In this document: one piece after another, positions 34,592 to 43,474 of the stretch | Layout of the letters: the number at the start of each line of letters is the position of its first letter | Position numbering within the stretch: position 1 is the stretch's first letter | Assembly (NCBI GenBank): GCA_003674045.1 | Contig: PENC01000024.1 | Coordinates: 1-64,000 of the forward strand | Direction of reading: 5' to 3' | DNA length: 64,000 nt | Source: Streptomyces griseocarneus | GTDB taxonomy: Bacteria; Actinomycetota; Actinomycetes; Streptomycetales; Streptomycetaceae | Translations under genes and position numbers: made by a program | Notes under the pieces: generated by a model | Told to the model about the DNA's origin: nothing | Seen by the model: the letters and a program-made list of their open reading frames with translations, nothing else | Database searches by the model: none

Positions 34592-35238
34592 GCGGCGCCT
34601 TCCCGGGGCAGCGCGATGCGGTGTCCGGCGTGCGCCTTGGCCTCCAGATAGCGCTGGTTGCTGCCGCTGAGGAACAGGCCGGTGCTCTCCGTCTCCGCCA
34701 CCTCCACCCCGGCGGCGGTCAACTGGGCGGCCTTGTCGGGGTTGTTGGACAGCAGACGGATGGCGTGGACGCCCAGCGCGCCGAGCATCTGCGCGGCGAC
34801 GCGGTAGTCGCGCAGGTCGTCGCCGAAGTTCAGCTCGCGGTTGGCCGCGAAGGTGTCGAGGCCGCGGTCCTGGAGGACATAGGCGTCCAGCTTGTTGTAG
34901 AGGCCGATACCGCGGCCCTCCTGGCGGAGGTAGAGCAGGACGCCGCCGCACTCGGCCATGCGGTCGACGGCCTCGCGCAGCTGCGGACCGCAGTCGCAGC
35001 GGCCGGAGCCGAACACGTCGCCGGTCAGGCACTCGGAGTGGACGCGCACCAGCGGCGTCGGGTCGAGGGTCTCCCCGAAGACCAGGGCGATGTGTTCGAG
35101 GCCGTCGTGCAGTCCGGCGAAGGTGACCATGCGCGCGGTCACGGTGCCGCCGCTGGTGTCCACGGGGACGAAGACCTCGGCGCGGATCGTGCAGGAGGCC
35201 GTCGTCTGGGTCTTCTGAGCGGGTACGGCGGTTGTCAT
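34588..35238 (-). CDS. GTP cyclohydrolase II
   Basis: 216 residues, the usual size of a stand-alone RibA. The zinc triad is intact (Cys70, Cys81, Cys83 in SECLTGDVFGSGRCDCG), as are the catalytic loop LLYLRQEGRGIGLYNKLDAY and LLSNNPDKAAQL, which contacts GTP. It opens the GTP imidazole ring with loss of formate and pyrophosphate, giving a diaminopyrimidine ribosyl phosphate. No other riboflavin genes (ribB, ribH, ribE) accompany it; its neighbours are a WD40 protein, an exporter, glycosyltransferase-like genes and a RibD-like enzyme, so it most likely feeds a natural product, as in toxoflavin. The ATG at 35238 has AAGGA at good spacing. Confidence 0.92.
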   Translation of the reverse strand: MTTAVPAQKTQTTASCTIRAEVFVPVDTSGGTVTARMVTFAGLHDGLEHIALVFGETLDPTPLVRVHSECLTGDVFGSGRCDCGPQLREAVDRMAECGGVLLYLRQEGRGIGLYNKLDAYVLQDRGLDTFAANRELNFGDDLRDYRVAAQMLGALGVHAIRLLSNNPDKAAQLTAAGVEVAETESTGLFLSGSNQRYLEAKAHAGHRIALPREGAA

Positions 35239-35454
35239 GTGAGTGTCCTTCGTCAACAGGGGTGTATGCGTGACGCGGTCGACGGCGTCGGGCAGGCGGG
35301 CGTCACGGGCGGCAGAGGCGGCGCGGACGCCCGGCACGACGGCGCCCGGGCGCGACGGCACCGGCGCGCGGCGACTCCGCGGGCGGCGGCATGCCGCGAC
35401 GCCCGGGGACCGGTCAGCGACGTGATGTCAGATGGTGCAAGTGATTCAGGTGGT

Positions 35455-36651
35455 TCAGGTGGCTTCGGCGAGCTCGGGGCGGCTCCAGATGTGCCGGCCC
35501 TCCGGCAGCCCGGCGAGCCGCTCCTCGGGCAGGGGGCCGGGGGCGCCGTACACGGCGCGGCCCTCGGTTCCCGCGGTGAACGCGTGCTCGGCCAGGGCGA
35601 CCATGCGCGTGACCCGCTGGGCGAGCCAGAGCCGGTGGCGGGGGTCGCCCGCGGAGCCGCCGAGGACCAGGCTGCGCAGCACGACCCGCAGCATCCGGGG
35701 GGACGGCGGACGGGTGGCGGGCGGGGTCAACAGGCCCAGCAGGTAGCCCCCGTACCAGATCTCCTCGCACAGCCGGAGCACGTCTTCCGGGACGGACAGC
35801 CCGCCACGGGCCTCCTCCCAGTGCGCCCGGCCGAGCTCGGCGAACCCGGTTTCCCGCAGGAACGCCTCGCGCGAGAGGAACAGCGGCGGCAGACCGGCGG
35901 CCGCGCGGGTGAGGACCACCCGGGAGTGGCCGTGCGGGCGGTGGACGAGCGTCTCCGGGGTCGCGGGCAGGGTCGCGCCCGGAGCGTGGAGGTCCTCGTC
36001 CTCCGGGGTGTGCACGTCGTCGGCGAAGCACGTGGAGTGCCGCGGGCCGTAACCGTCGTTGCCGACGATGCTCGGCCTGCCGACGTGCTCGACGAGGTGC
36101 GGCACCGAGATCAGCACCTGGCGGCCGCGGGCCCCCAGTTCCCGGGCGAGCACCACGTCGTCGGGCTCGGGTTCCGCGCCGTCCCCGGGGACGGCGTCCA
36201 GCAGCGCGGTCACGTCCCGGCGCGGCAGGAGCAGCGCCAGGGTCGGGACCCATTCGCCGGGCACGGCGGGCACCCAGGACGCGCCCTGGAGCGCGGCGGC
36301 CCGGGTGGCGGCGCCGTTCCAGGAATTCCAGTTGGCGTAGAAGGCGAGCGGGGTGTCCGGGTGCTCGCGCACCGCGGCCTCGACCCGGGCGGTGAAGTCC
36401 CGGCAGAGGACCACGTCGTCCTGGAGCACGAGGTGGTGGGTCGCGTCGTCGCCGATCGCGGCCCAGGCGGCACGGGCCGCGCGCAGTGTGGTCGGGGGCC
36501 CGTCCGGCCGGGGGTCGAGAGCGACGCGGGCCCGCAGGGGTGCCAGGAGCGCGGCGAGCGTCTCGGCCTCGGCCAGCCGGCTCGGGTGAGCCATCACGGC
36601 CGCGCTGACGACGGGGGTGCGGACGGATCCGCGGAGCTGTTCAGTGGTCAT
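35455..36651 (-). CDS. Glycosyltransferase-like protein of unknown function
   Basis: 398 residues. The first 170 residues look like a GT-A or GT25-type fold: SAAVMAHPSRLAEAETLAAL at the start, DATHHLVLQDDVVLCRDF near 65-80 with a DD motif where metal-binding DxD lies, then FYANWNSWNGAA and PTLALLLPRRDVTALLDAVP. An acidic PEPDDVVLARELGARG block fits the second catalytic region. The C-terminal 200 residues are helical and unassigned. It overlaps the GT2 gene upstream by 11 bp. There is a 216-bp gap to GTP cyclohydrolase II without visible features. It may glycosylate or otherwise condense the pyrimidine intermediate. I do not recognise the exact family. Confidence 0.6.
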   Translation of the reverse strand: MTTEQLRGSVRTPVVSAAVMAHPSRLAEAETLAALLAPLRARVALDPRPDGPPTTLRAARAAWAAIGDDATHHLVLQDDVVLCRDFTARVEAAVREHPDTPLAFYANWNSWNGAATRAAALQGASWVPAVPGEWVPTLALLLPRRDVTALLDAVPGDGAEPEPDDVVLARELGARGRQVLISVPHLVEHVGRPSIVGNDGYGPRHSTCFADDVHTPEDEDLHAPGATLPATPETLVHRPHGHSRVVLTRAAAGLPPLFLSREAFLRETGFAELGRAHWEEARGGLSVPEDVLRLCEEIWYGGYLLGLLTPPATRPPSPRMLRVVLRSLVLGGSAGDPRHRLWLAQRVTRMVALAEHAFTAGTEGRAVYGAPGPLPEERLAGLPEGRHIWSRPELAEAT

Positions 36652-37831
36652 CGGGGCGTCCCTTCTGCGGGGCGGCTGCCGCGTCTTGGTCGGAGTCCGG
36701 AATACCGGGTCCCGCGGGGTCCCCGGCGACATCTCTGACGCTGTGCCAGCCCCGGTCCCCCCGGGCCCACTCCCACGCGGCGCGGTACACGGCGACGGAG
36801 CCGACCAGGTGCCAGGGCACGAGCAGTGTCCAGGCGAGGGCGTCGGCCCGGTCGCGGTACTCGGGGCTGCGGCGTGCGCCGAGGACGCACAGCGCGTCGG
36901 CGGCGGCCAGTCCCACGGCGGCCTTGCGGGCCTTCGGGGAGACGGCCGAGGCGGCCAGGGCGAGGGGCATGGCCGCCCGGGCGGCCATGCTGCCGACGGT
37001 GACGGCGCCCAACAGCTTTCCGCGGGGCGTGAGTTCGGGCCAGCTCACGGCGACGGCCCGCAGCTGTCCCCGGGCCCAGCGGGCACGCTGACGCAGAGCG
37101 GGGGCGACCCGTTCGGTCGGGCTGACGCGGGACGGCGCGCGCAGGAATCCGGTGACGACGCCGGGCGCCATCAGCCGCAGGGACCAGTGGTACGACTCCT
37201 CGACATCGTCCTCACAGATCGGGCGGACCCGGTCCCAGGTGGCGGCCCAGGCGTAGACGGAGCTGCCGGCGACGACGTGCACCCCGGCCGTACGGGCGAG
37301 ACCGCGCACGGAGGCGTGCCACAGGGCATCCTCGGCTGCTCGCAGACGGGCCGTCAAGCCGGTTCCCGGCTCGGCGACCTCCTCGGCCTGGACGAGCGAG
37401 AAGCCCTGCTCCAGGGCCCAGACCGCCTGGGCGGGCTGGGCGGGGTCCGGGACGACGTCGGCGTCGAGCACAGCGACGATCTCGCCCCGGGCGTGCGGGA
37501 AGGCGTGGTTGAGCGCGGCACCCTTGGGGCTCATGCCCGGGACCTTCAGGACCGACCAGTCGAGGTCGGGCCGCCCGGCCTCGGCCCGTGCCTTCTCCGC
37601 GAGTTCCGCGTCCCGGGCGCCCTCGGGTCCGTCCGCGACGATCCAGAGCACCTGGAGCAGCCCGGGCGGGTAGTCCAGGTCCCGTACGGCGCGGGCGGAA
37701 CGGTCGAGCGTGGCCGCGGTCTCGCGGTAGAAGGGCATCAGCAGGGTGACCCGGCGGGTGGGCCGCCAGGTGGCGGGCGGCGCGTCGGCGTGGGGCGCGA
37801 CCGGCCAGGTGGGGACCAGGATGTCCGTCAT
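36641..37831 (-). CDS. Family 2 glycosyltransferase
   Basis: 396 residues of the processive-type GT2 fold: RRVTLLMPFYRETAATLDRS at 26-45, VAVLDADVVPDP (DxD near 125), EDDVEESYHWSLRLMAPGV (acidic base region near 220) and RQRARWARGQLRAV (QxxRW-type motif near 258). Two or three membrane helices follow (AARAAMPLALAASAVS; WTLLVPWHLVGSVAVY). It is shorter than cellulose/hyaluronan synthases. ATG 37831 is preceded by GGTGAGA; an in-frame ATG at 37906 is possible. It is the first gene of the minus-strand run and divergent from the RibD-like gene across 390 bp. Confidence 0.8.
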   Translation of the reverse strand: MTDILVPTWPVAPHADAPPATWRPTRRVTLLMPFYRETAATLDRSARAVRDLDYPPGLLQVLWIVADGPEGARDAELAEKARAEAGRPDLDWSVLKVPGMSPKGAALNHAFPHARGEIVAVLDADVVPDPAQPAQAVWALEQGFSLVQAEEVAEPGTGLTARLRAAEDALWHASVRGLARTAGVHVVAGSSVYAWAATWDRVRPICEDDVEESYHWSLRLMAPGVVTGFLRAPSRVSPTERVAPALRQRARWARGQLRAVAVSWPELTPRGKLLGAVTVGSMAARAAMPLALAASAVSPKARKAAVGLAAADALCVLGARRSPEYRDRADALAWTLLVPWHLVGSVAVYRAAWEWARGDRGWHSVRDVAGDPAGPGIPDSDQDAAAAPQKGRPDDH

Positions 37832-38221
37832 CGGAGTCTCACCCGCCGCAGTGCGCGGAGAGCCCGGACGCGGAGCCCCTGGCAAGGGTCCGGCGACGAC
37901 GACCATGGTGATAACATCAAAATCCCCCTTGTGTGAAGGCCGAACAGGCATGCAGACCACGCAAGATGACGATCAGTCAGTGCGGGTCCGCTCTTCAGCG
38001 CTGTGTGCCCCGCCCCCCTTGGCGTGCACAGGCTCAGACCGAACAAGTGATCGGACTGTACCAAGGTGCAGTAACCATTGTCGATCACTGAGTAACGCTT
38101 TTTCGCAGGTCGCCCGGCCTTTCCGGCTTGCGCCGAACAGCCGGGACGCGGCGCGGAAAGCGGACCGCGTCGTGCTGTTCCCACTCCAGTCCCACTCCAG
38201 CCCTACTCCAGGAGCCCCGCC
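37832..38221. promoter_or_regulatory. Divergent promoter region, GT2 / RibD-like gene
   Basis: 390 bp without a gene. It holds an inverted repeat AGTGATCG (38046-38053) / CGATCACT (38082-38089) with 28-nt spacing, a possible operator upstream of the RibD-like gene, and relatively AT-rich stretches near 37905-37930 suited to the minus-strand promoter. No FMN riboswitch core was found. Confidence 0.45.
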
Positions 38222-39376
38222 ATGCCCCGCCGTCCCCACGTTCTGCTGTCCGCCGCGGTCTCCCTCGACGGCTTCCTCGACACCCGCCCCGGGGACGAAC
38301 GGCTGCTGCTCTCCGGGGCCGAGGACTTCGACCGCGTGGACGCCGTACGCGCCGCGTCCGACGCCGTCCTCGTGGGCATGGGCACGTTGCGGGCGGACAA
38401 CCCCCGCATCCACGTCGCCGACGAGGCGCGGCGCGCCGCGCGCCTGGCCGTCGGCTCCCCGGAACACCCTCTGAAGGTCACGATCACCCACAGCGGCGAC
38501 GTCGACCCCGGCTGGCGGTTCTGGCACCACGGCGGCCGCAAGGCCGTGTACGCCGTGGGCGCGGCGGCGCACGACCGGGCCCGGTCCGCCCTCGGCGGCC
38601 TGGCCGACGTGCACGCGGTCACGGAAGGCCGCGCGTGGCAGGAGGTCCTGGAGCACCTGTACGGGAGCGGCGTGCGGCACCTGATGGTGGAGGGCGGCGC
38701 CCGCGTGCACACCGAGCTCCTCCAGGAGGGCCTCGCGGACGAACTCCAGCTCGCCGTCGCCCCGCTGCTCGTCGGCCAGCCCGACGCTCCCCGCATGCTG
38801 GGCCCCGGCGCCTACCCCGGCGGCCCGCGCCACCGTCTCGCCCTCGTCGGGACCCGGACGGTCGGCGACGTCGCGCTGCTGCGGTACGCGGTGCGCCGCC
38901 GCCCGGGCCCCGACGCCCGCGCGACGGCGGCGGACCTGGCCTGGCTCGCCACCGCCTGCGAGCTGGCGGCCGACTGCCCGCCCTCGGACACCGCCTTCTC
39001 CGTGGGGGCCGTGGTGGTGGCCGAGGACGGCACGGAAATCGCCCGCGGCCACTCCCGCGAGGGAGGCGACCCCCACGTCCACGCCGAGGAGGCGGCCCTC
39101 GCCAAGGTGCCGGGAGACCCCCGCCTGGAGGGCGCGACCGTCTACAGCAGCCTGGAACCCTGCGCCCGCCGCGCCTCCCGCCCCCGCCCCTGCGCCCGCC
39201 TCGTCCTCGACGCGGGAGTACGCCGCGTCGTCACCGCCTGGCGCGAGCCCGACACCTTCGTCCCCGGCGCGAACGGCGTCGAACTGCTCACCTCGGCCGG
39301 GGTGACGGTGGTGGAGGCCGACCAGTTCGCCGCGGCGGCGATGGCGCCCAACGCACACCTGCGACCCGGCGCGTGA
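38222..39376 (+). CDS. RibD-like fusion: pyrimidine reductase + deaminase
   Basis: 384 residues in unusual order. Residues 5-225 are a RibD/DHFR-like reductase (LLSAAVSLDGFLDTRPGDE, AVLVGMGTLRADNPRIHV, GVRHLMVEGGARVHTELLQ). Residues 240-370 are a zinc deaminase (HVHAEEAALAKV, SLEPCARRASRPRPCARLVL; His and two Cys zinc ligands, catalytic Glu). In classical RibD the deaminase comes first. Together the activities convert the GTP cyclohydrolase II product to a ribitylamino-pyrimidinedione phosphate. The role would be to supply a natural-product branch, as ToxE does in toxoflavin. It is divergent from the GT2-led operon. The start ATG lies 7 bp after AGGAG. Confidence 0.88.
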   Translation: MPRRPHVLLSAAVSLDGFLDTRPGDERLLLSGAEDFDRVDAVRAASDAVLVGMGTLRADNPRIHVADEARRAARLAVGSPEHPLKVTITHSGDVDPGWRFWHHGGRKAVYAVGAAAHDRARSALGGLADVHAVTEGRAWQEVLEHLYGSGVRHLMVEGGARVHTELLQEGLADELQLAVAPLLVGQPDAPRMLGPGAYPGGPRHRLALVGTRTVGDVALLRYAVRRRPGPDARATAADLAWLATACELAADCPPSDTAFSVGAVVVAEDGTEIARGHSREGGDPHVHAEEAALAKVPGDPRLEGATVYSSLEPCARRASRPRPCARLVLDAGVRRVVTAWREPDTFVPGANGVELLTSAGVTVVEADQFAAAAMAPNAHLRPGA

Positions 39377-39409
39377 AGTACGCGTGAAGTTCACACGGGC
39401 CCGGCGGCG

Positions 39410-40180
39410 TCAGTGCGCGGGGACGACGCGGACCTCGACGCCCCGCTCACGCAGTCGCCGGACCTCCGAGGCCGGGGCGGCGTCGTCCACCAGGACCAGG
39501 TCGAAGTCGGTGAGGGGGGCCAGGGCGTAGAGCCCCTGGTGGGCGAACTTGGTGTGGTCGACGAGCAGGACGCACCGGGTCGCGGAGGCCATCATCGCCT
39601 GTTTGACCTGCACCGTCTCCGGCGACATGTGGTAGCAGCGGCCACCGGTGACGGCGGTCGTCGACATGAACAGCACATCGGCGCGGTACGCCTGCGCGCT
39701 CTGCGCGGCGTGCAGGCCCATGAAGGCGTCGTAGGCCGGGAAGTACGTACCGCCGAGCGAGATCAGTGAGACGCCCGGCTGCCCGGCCAGCGCGGAGACG
39801 ACCGGCAGCGCGTTGGTGATGACGGTCAGCGGTGCATGGCCGGCCAGTTGCCCGGTCAGGCCCAGGCATGTCGTGGAGTCGTCGAGCATCACCACCTGGC
39901 CGGGTGCCAGCAGGTCGGCCGCGGCACGCGTCAGCCGCTGCTTGGTCCGCGTCATCGTCGTCAGGCGTTCGCCGACGCTGCCGTGGAACTGCGCCGACGG
40001 CAGCGAGCTCGCGCCGCCGCGCACCTTGCGCAGCCACCCCTGGGCCTGCAGCGCGTCCAGGTCGCGGTGCACGGTCATCACGCTGACGCCGAACTCCTCG
40101 GCCAGCGCGGAGGTCCGGACGAATCCTCCGGCCGTCACCGCGTCGCGCAGCTGCCGGCGCCGCTCCTCCCGACCGGTCAC
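39410..40180 (-). CDS. DeoR-family transcriptional regulator
   Basis: About 256 residues. The N-terminal DeoR winged helix-turn-helix (GGFVRTSALAEEFGVSVMTV, then HRDLDALQAQGWLRKVRGGA) occupies residues 15-65, and the sugar-phosphate sensor domain follows with VVMLDDSTTCLGLTGQLAGH, VITNALPVVSAL and LISLGGTYFPAYDAFMG. DeoR proteins usually repress sugar-catabolism operons until a phosphorylated sugar binds. GTG 40180 has GGAGG upstream. It is divergent from the FGGY kinase operon; a TGTGA-ATC-TCACA dyad lies just upstream and is a candidate operator for both directions. Confidence 0.9.
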   Translation of the reverse strand: MTGREERRRQLRDAVTAGGFVRTSALAEEFGVSVMTVHRDLDALQAQGWLRKVRGGASSLPSAQFHGSVGERLTTMTRTKQRLTRAAADLLAPGQVVMLDDSTTCLGLTGQLAGHAPLTVITNALPVVSALAGQPGVSLISLGGTYFPAYDAFMGLHAAQSAQAYRADVLFMSTTAVTGGRCYHMSPETVQVKQAMMASATRCVLLVDHTKFAHQGLYALAPLTDFDLVLVDDAAPASEVRRLRERGVEVRVVPAH

Positions 40181-40208
40181 GCCGCCCCCTCCTCCGTGCG
40201 CCACGTCC

Positions 40209-40221
40209 TGTGAATCTCACA
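40209..40221. promoter_or_regulatory. Candidate DeoR-regulator operator
   Basis: TGTGA-ATC-TCACA, perfect 5-bp arms, 28 bp upstream of the regulator's start codon in the 239-bp divergent region before the kinase operon. Confidence 0.5.
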
Positions 40222-40419
40222 CGAACCTAACACCGCGCTCCCCGGCCCGGCCCCGCCCGTACCGGCTCCGGGAAGGACCTCACACCGCGTGCGCCCCGCG
40301 GCGCGGGAAATGGTCCGTGACCGATTGACGCCCTGTCCGGCGGCGGGTTTCGCTACGTCCGCGAACCGGCCGTCGTCCCTGGTGACGCGGCCACTGCGAA
40401 GAGGCGGGTATCCGAAGTC

Positions 40420-41967
40420 ATGTCGGTTCTCACCATCGACGTCGGCACGTCGGTGATCAAGTCGGTCGTCTTCGACGACCAGGGGCGGGAGATCGCCCTC
40501 TCGCGCGTCGCCACCGAGGTGCTGCGGCCCCGTCCCGGCTGGGCGGAGCAGGACATGGACGCGGTGTGGGACGGCGTGGTCTCCACCGTGCGCGGCGCCC
40601 TGTCCGGGCTCGGCCCGGACGCCGGTCCCGTGTGGCTCGTGAGCCTCACCGCGCAGGGCGACGGCTGCTGGCTGGTCGACGGCCGGGGCCGCCCCACCGG
40701 GCCCGCGGTCCTGTGGTCCGACGGCCGCGCGGGCGGGCTGCTGCGGCGCTGGGAGTCCGAGGGCGTCCTGGCGGAGGCGTACCGCCGCAACGGCTCCCTC
40801 ACGTGCGGCGGCATGCCCAACGCGGTGCTCGGCTGGCTGGCGGAGCACGATCCGGAACGGCTGGAGCGCTCGGCGTCGGCGCTGACGGCGGCCGGCTGGT
40901 TGTTCCTGAAGCTCACCGGCGTCACGGCGGTCGACGAGTCCGACGCGTCGGCGCCCTTCCTCGACCACGCCACCGGCGACTACGACCCACGCGTCCTGGA
41001 GCTGTTCGGTCTCACCTGGGCACGCCGCCTCCTGCCACGCGTCCTGGGCGAGCACGAGCGCATCGCGGAGATCACCGCGCGCACGGCCGGTGAACTGGGC
41101 CTGCCCGCCGGGCTTCCCGTGGCCATGGCCCCCTACGACATCGCCGCGACCGCCCGCGGCGCGGGCGTGGTCGAGCCCGGCCAGGCCTGCGGCATCCTCG
41201 GCACCACCTTGTGCACCGAGATCGTCACCCGGCACGTCGACACCGCGGGCGAGCCCTGCGGGGTCACCATCGCCTACGGGGGCCGCGAGCGCGTCCTGCG
41301 CGCGTTCCCCACCCTGTCGGGCACGGAGGTCCTGGACTGGGCGGCGCGCACCCTCGGCGTCGAGGGGCCCGCCGCGCTGGGGAAGCTGGCGTTCGGCACC
41401 GGAGGGGCCGACGGGCCGGGCGCCGGACCGGGCGCCGGGGGCCTCGCCTTCCTCCCGTACCTCTCCCCCGCCGGGGAACGCGCCCCGTTCCTCGACCCGC
41501 GCGCCCGCGGCGTGTTCTGGGGCCTGTCACTGGAACACACACCCGCCCATCTGGCCCGCGCCGTCTTCGAGGGCCTGTCCCTCGTGGTGCGCGACTGCCT
41601 GTACGCCTCCCGCTCCGAGGTCCGCGAACTGCGCCTGTGCGGCGGCGGATCGGCCAGCGACGACTGGTGCCGGCTGCTCGCCGATGTCACCGGGGTGCCC
41701 ACGGCCCGCAGCACCGACACCGAGCTCGGCGCCAAGGGCGCGTTCCTGACCGGCCTGGTGCTCACCGGTGCGGAGGGCAGCATGCGCGACGCGGTCGCCA
41801 AGTACGTCCATATACGGGCGGGCTGGGAGCCCGACCCGGGACGGAGCGCCTTCTACGACGAGCTCCACGCCTCGTTCCTCACGTGGCGCGACGCCGCCCG
41901 CTCCCTCGGCTGGTCGTCCGCCGCCCCGCACGCACCCCGTACCCGTAGGGAAACCGCACATGTCTGA
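40420..41967 (+). CDS. FGGY-family carbohydrate kinase
   Basis: 515 residues with both actin-like halves: the N-terminal phosphate loop LTIDVGTSVIKSVVFDDQGR, AGWLFLKLTGVTAVDESDAS, catalytic-Asp region PVAMAPYDIAATARGAGVV near 236, and the C-terminal ATP loop RELRLCGGGSASDDWCRLLA near 410. Family members phosphorylate xylulose, ribulose, erythritol, glycerol and similar polyols. The closest feel is the xylulose/erythritol type, but the substrate cannot be fixed. It is first in an operon of four, and the end overlaps the next kinase gene by 8 bp. The divergent DeoR regulator is the likely controller. Confidence 0.9.
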   Translation: MSVLTIDVGTSVIKSVVFDDQGREIALSRVATEVLRPRPGWAEQDMDAVWDGVVSTVRGALSGLGPDAGPVWLVSLTAQGDGCWLVDGRGRPTGPAVLWSDGRAGGLLRRWESEGVLAEAYRRNGSLTCGGMPNAVLGWLAEHDPERLERSASALTAAGWLFLKLTGVTAVDESDASAPFLDHATGDYDPRVLELFGLTWARRLLPRVLGEHERIAEITARTAGELGLPAGLPVAMAPYDIAATARGAGVVEPGQACGILGTTLCTEIVTRHVDTAGEPCGVTIAYGGRERVLRAFPTLSGTEVLDWAARTLGVEGPAALGKLAFGTGGADGPGAGPGAGGLAFLPYLSPAGERAPFLDPRARGVFWGLSLEHTPAHLARAVFEGLSLVVRDCLYASRSEVRELRLCGGGSASDDWCRLLADVTGVPTARSTDTELGAKGAFLTGLVLTGAEGSMRDAVAKYVHIRAGWEPDPGRSAFYDELHASFLTWRDAARSLGWSSAAPHAPRTRRETAHV

Positions 41968-43474
41968 CTCCCGGCCCCCCTCGCGCACCCTCGACCCCGA
42001 CGCCGTCCACCTCGGCCTCGACCTCGGCACCCAGAGCGCCCGCGCGGTCGCCGTGGACGGCACCGGCCGGACGGTCGGGGCCGCCTCCCGGCCGCTGAGC
42101 AGCCGACGCGAGGGCGTACGGCACGAGCAGGACCCCGAGCAGTGGTGGAGGGCCCTCGCCGACGCCTGCCGCGAAGCCCTCGCCGGTATCGCCCCCGAGC
42201 GGGTGCGCGGCCTGGCGGTCGACGCCACCTCGGGCACGGTCCTGCTGACCGACGGCCGGGGCACGCCGCTCACTCCCGGTCTGATGTACGACGACGGGCG
42301 GGCCCACGCGTACACCGAGCGCGTCAACACCACCGGCGCCGCGGTCTGGGAGGCATCGGGCTACCGCTCCATGCAGCCGTCCTGGGCACTGCCGAAGCTG
42401 CTGTGGCTCCTGGACCGAAAGGACCAGGGGCCGCTGCCCGCCGGGGCGCGGCTGCTGCACCAGGCGGACCTGATCACCTGGCGGCTGACCGGACGTCGGA
42501 CGGCCACCGACACCGGCCACGCCCTGAAGACCGGTTACGACCTCGTCGAGGAGCGCTGGCCGGAGGCCGAACTGTCCGCGCTGGGCGTCCCGGACGAGTT
42601 GCTGCCCGAGGTCGTACGCCCCGGAACCGTCCTCGGCACCGTGTGCGCCGACGCGGCGCGCGCCACCGGAATCCCCGTCGGCACACCGGTCGTCGCGGGG
42701 ACGACGGACGGCTGTGCCGCGCAGATCGGGGCGGGGGCGCTCGCGCCGGGGGCCTGGAACTCCGTCCTGGGCACCACGCTCGTCCTCAAAGGCGTGAGCC
42801 CCCGCCTGGTGCGGGACCCGGCGGGCGTCGTCTACTGCCACCGGGGCCCCGGCGGTACGTGGCTGCCCGGCGGGGCGTCCAGCAGCGGCGCCGGGGTGAT
42901 CGCCCGGCAGTTCCCCGGGGCCGACCTCGACGCCCTCACCCGGCGGGCCGCCGCCTCGGGTTCGACGGCCGTGGCCTACCCGCTGACCGGTGCGGGCGGG
43001 GAACGCTTCCCCTTCCGCGCCCCCGCCGCGAGCCCCTTCGTCCTGGGCGAGCCCGCCGGCGACGCCGAACGCTTCCATGCCTGCCTGCTCGGCGTGGCCT
43101 GCGTCGAACGGCTCTGCTTCGACTACCTGGACCACCTCGGCGCCCCCGTAGGCGGTCCGGTGACCCTCACCGGCGGCGGTGCCCGCAACGCGTACTGGTC
43201 GCAGCTGCGGGCCGACGTCCTGGGCCGTACGGTGCGGCTGCCCGAGCGGTCCGGGAGCGCCACCGGCATGGCGGTGCTCGCCGCGACGGCCTCGGGCGCC
43301 ACGCTGGAGGACGCGGCGGCCGCCATGGTCCGGGTGCGCGCGGAGCTGCGCCCCGACCCGGCGCGCACCGCCCGCCTGCTTCCCCGCTACCTCGACTTCG
43401 TCGACGAACTGACCCGACGCGGCTGGCTGGAGCCCGCCGTGGCGGCGCACGCCCGCAGAAAGGCCGAGCAGTGA
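41960..43474 (+). CDS. FGGY-family carbohydrate kinase, second type
   Basis: 504 residues; HLGLDLGTQSARAVAVDGTG at 16-35, ATDTGHALKTGYDLVEERWP, VVAGTTDGCAAQIGAGALAP near 245 with the catalytic Asp, VTLTGGGARNAYWSQLRADV near 400. It differs clearly from the preceding kinase, so the pair probably handles two substrates or two steps. The start overlaps the previous gene by 8 bp and the stop overlaps the phosphatase start by 4 bp (GTGA). The substrate is uncertain; D-xylulose, D-ribulose or erythrulose are candidates. Confidence 0.9.
   Translation: MSDSRPPSRTLDPDAVHLGLDLGTQSARAVAVDGTGRTVGAASRPLSSRREGVRHEQDPEQWWRALADACREALAGIAPERVRGLAVDATSGTVLLTDGRGTPLTPGLMYDDGRAHAYTERVNTTGAAVWEASGYRSMQPSWALPKLLWLLDRKDQGPLPAGARLLHQADLITWRLTGRRTATDTGHALKTGYDLVEERWPEAELSALGVPDELLPEVVRPGTVLGTVCADAARATGIPVGTPVVAGTTDGCAAQIGAGALAPGAWNSVLGTTLVLKGVSPRLVRDPAGVVYCHRGPGGTWLPGGASSSGAGVIARQFPGADLDALTRRAAASGSTAVAYPLTGAGGERFPFRAPAASPFVLGEPAGDAERFHACLLGVACVERLCFDYLDHLGAPVGGPVTLTGGGARNAYWSQLRADVLGRTVRLPERSGSATGMAVLAATASGATLEDAAAAMVRVRAELRPDPARTARLLPRYLDFVDELTRRGWLEPAVAAHARRKAEQ

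Noticed and set aside
37832..38221. FMN riboswitch upstream of the RibD-like gene
   Set aside because: The conserved core segments and pairing of the RFN element were not found.
24838..39376. Treating the dioxygenase operon and the GTP cyclohydrolase region as one cluster
   Set aside because: A strong bidirectional terminator at 30160-30199 separates converging units and no shared enzyme logic is evident, so they are reported apart, though one locus cannot be excluded.
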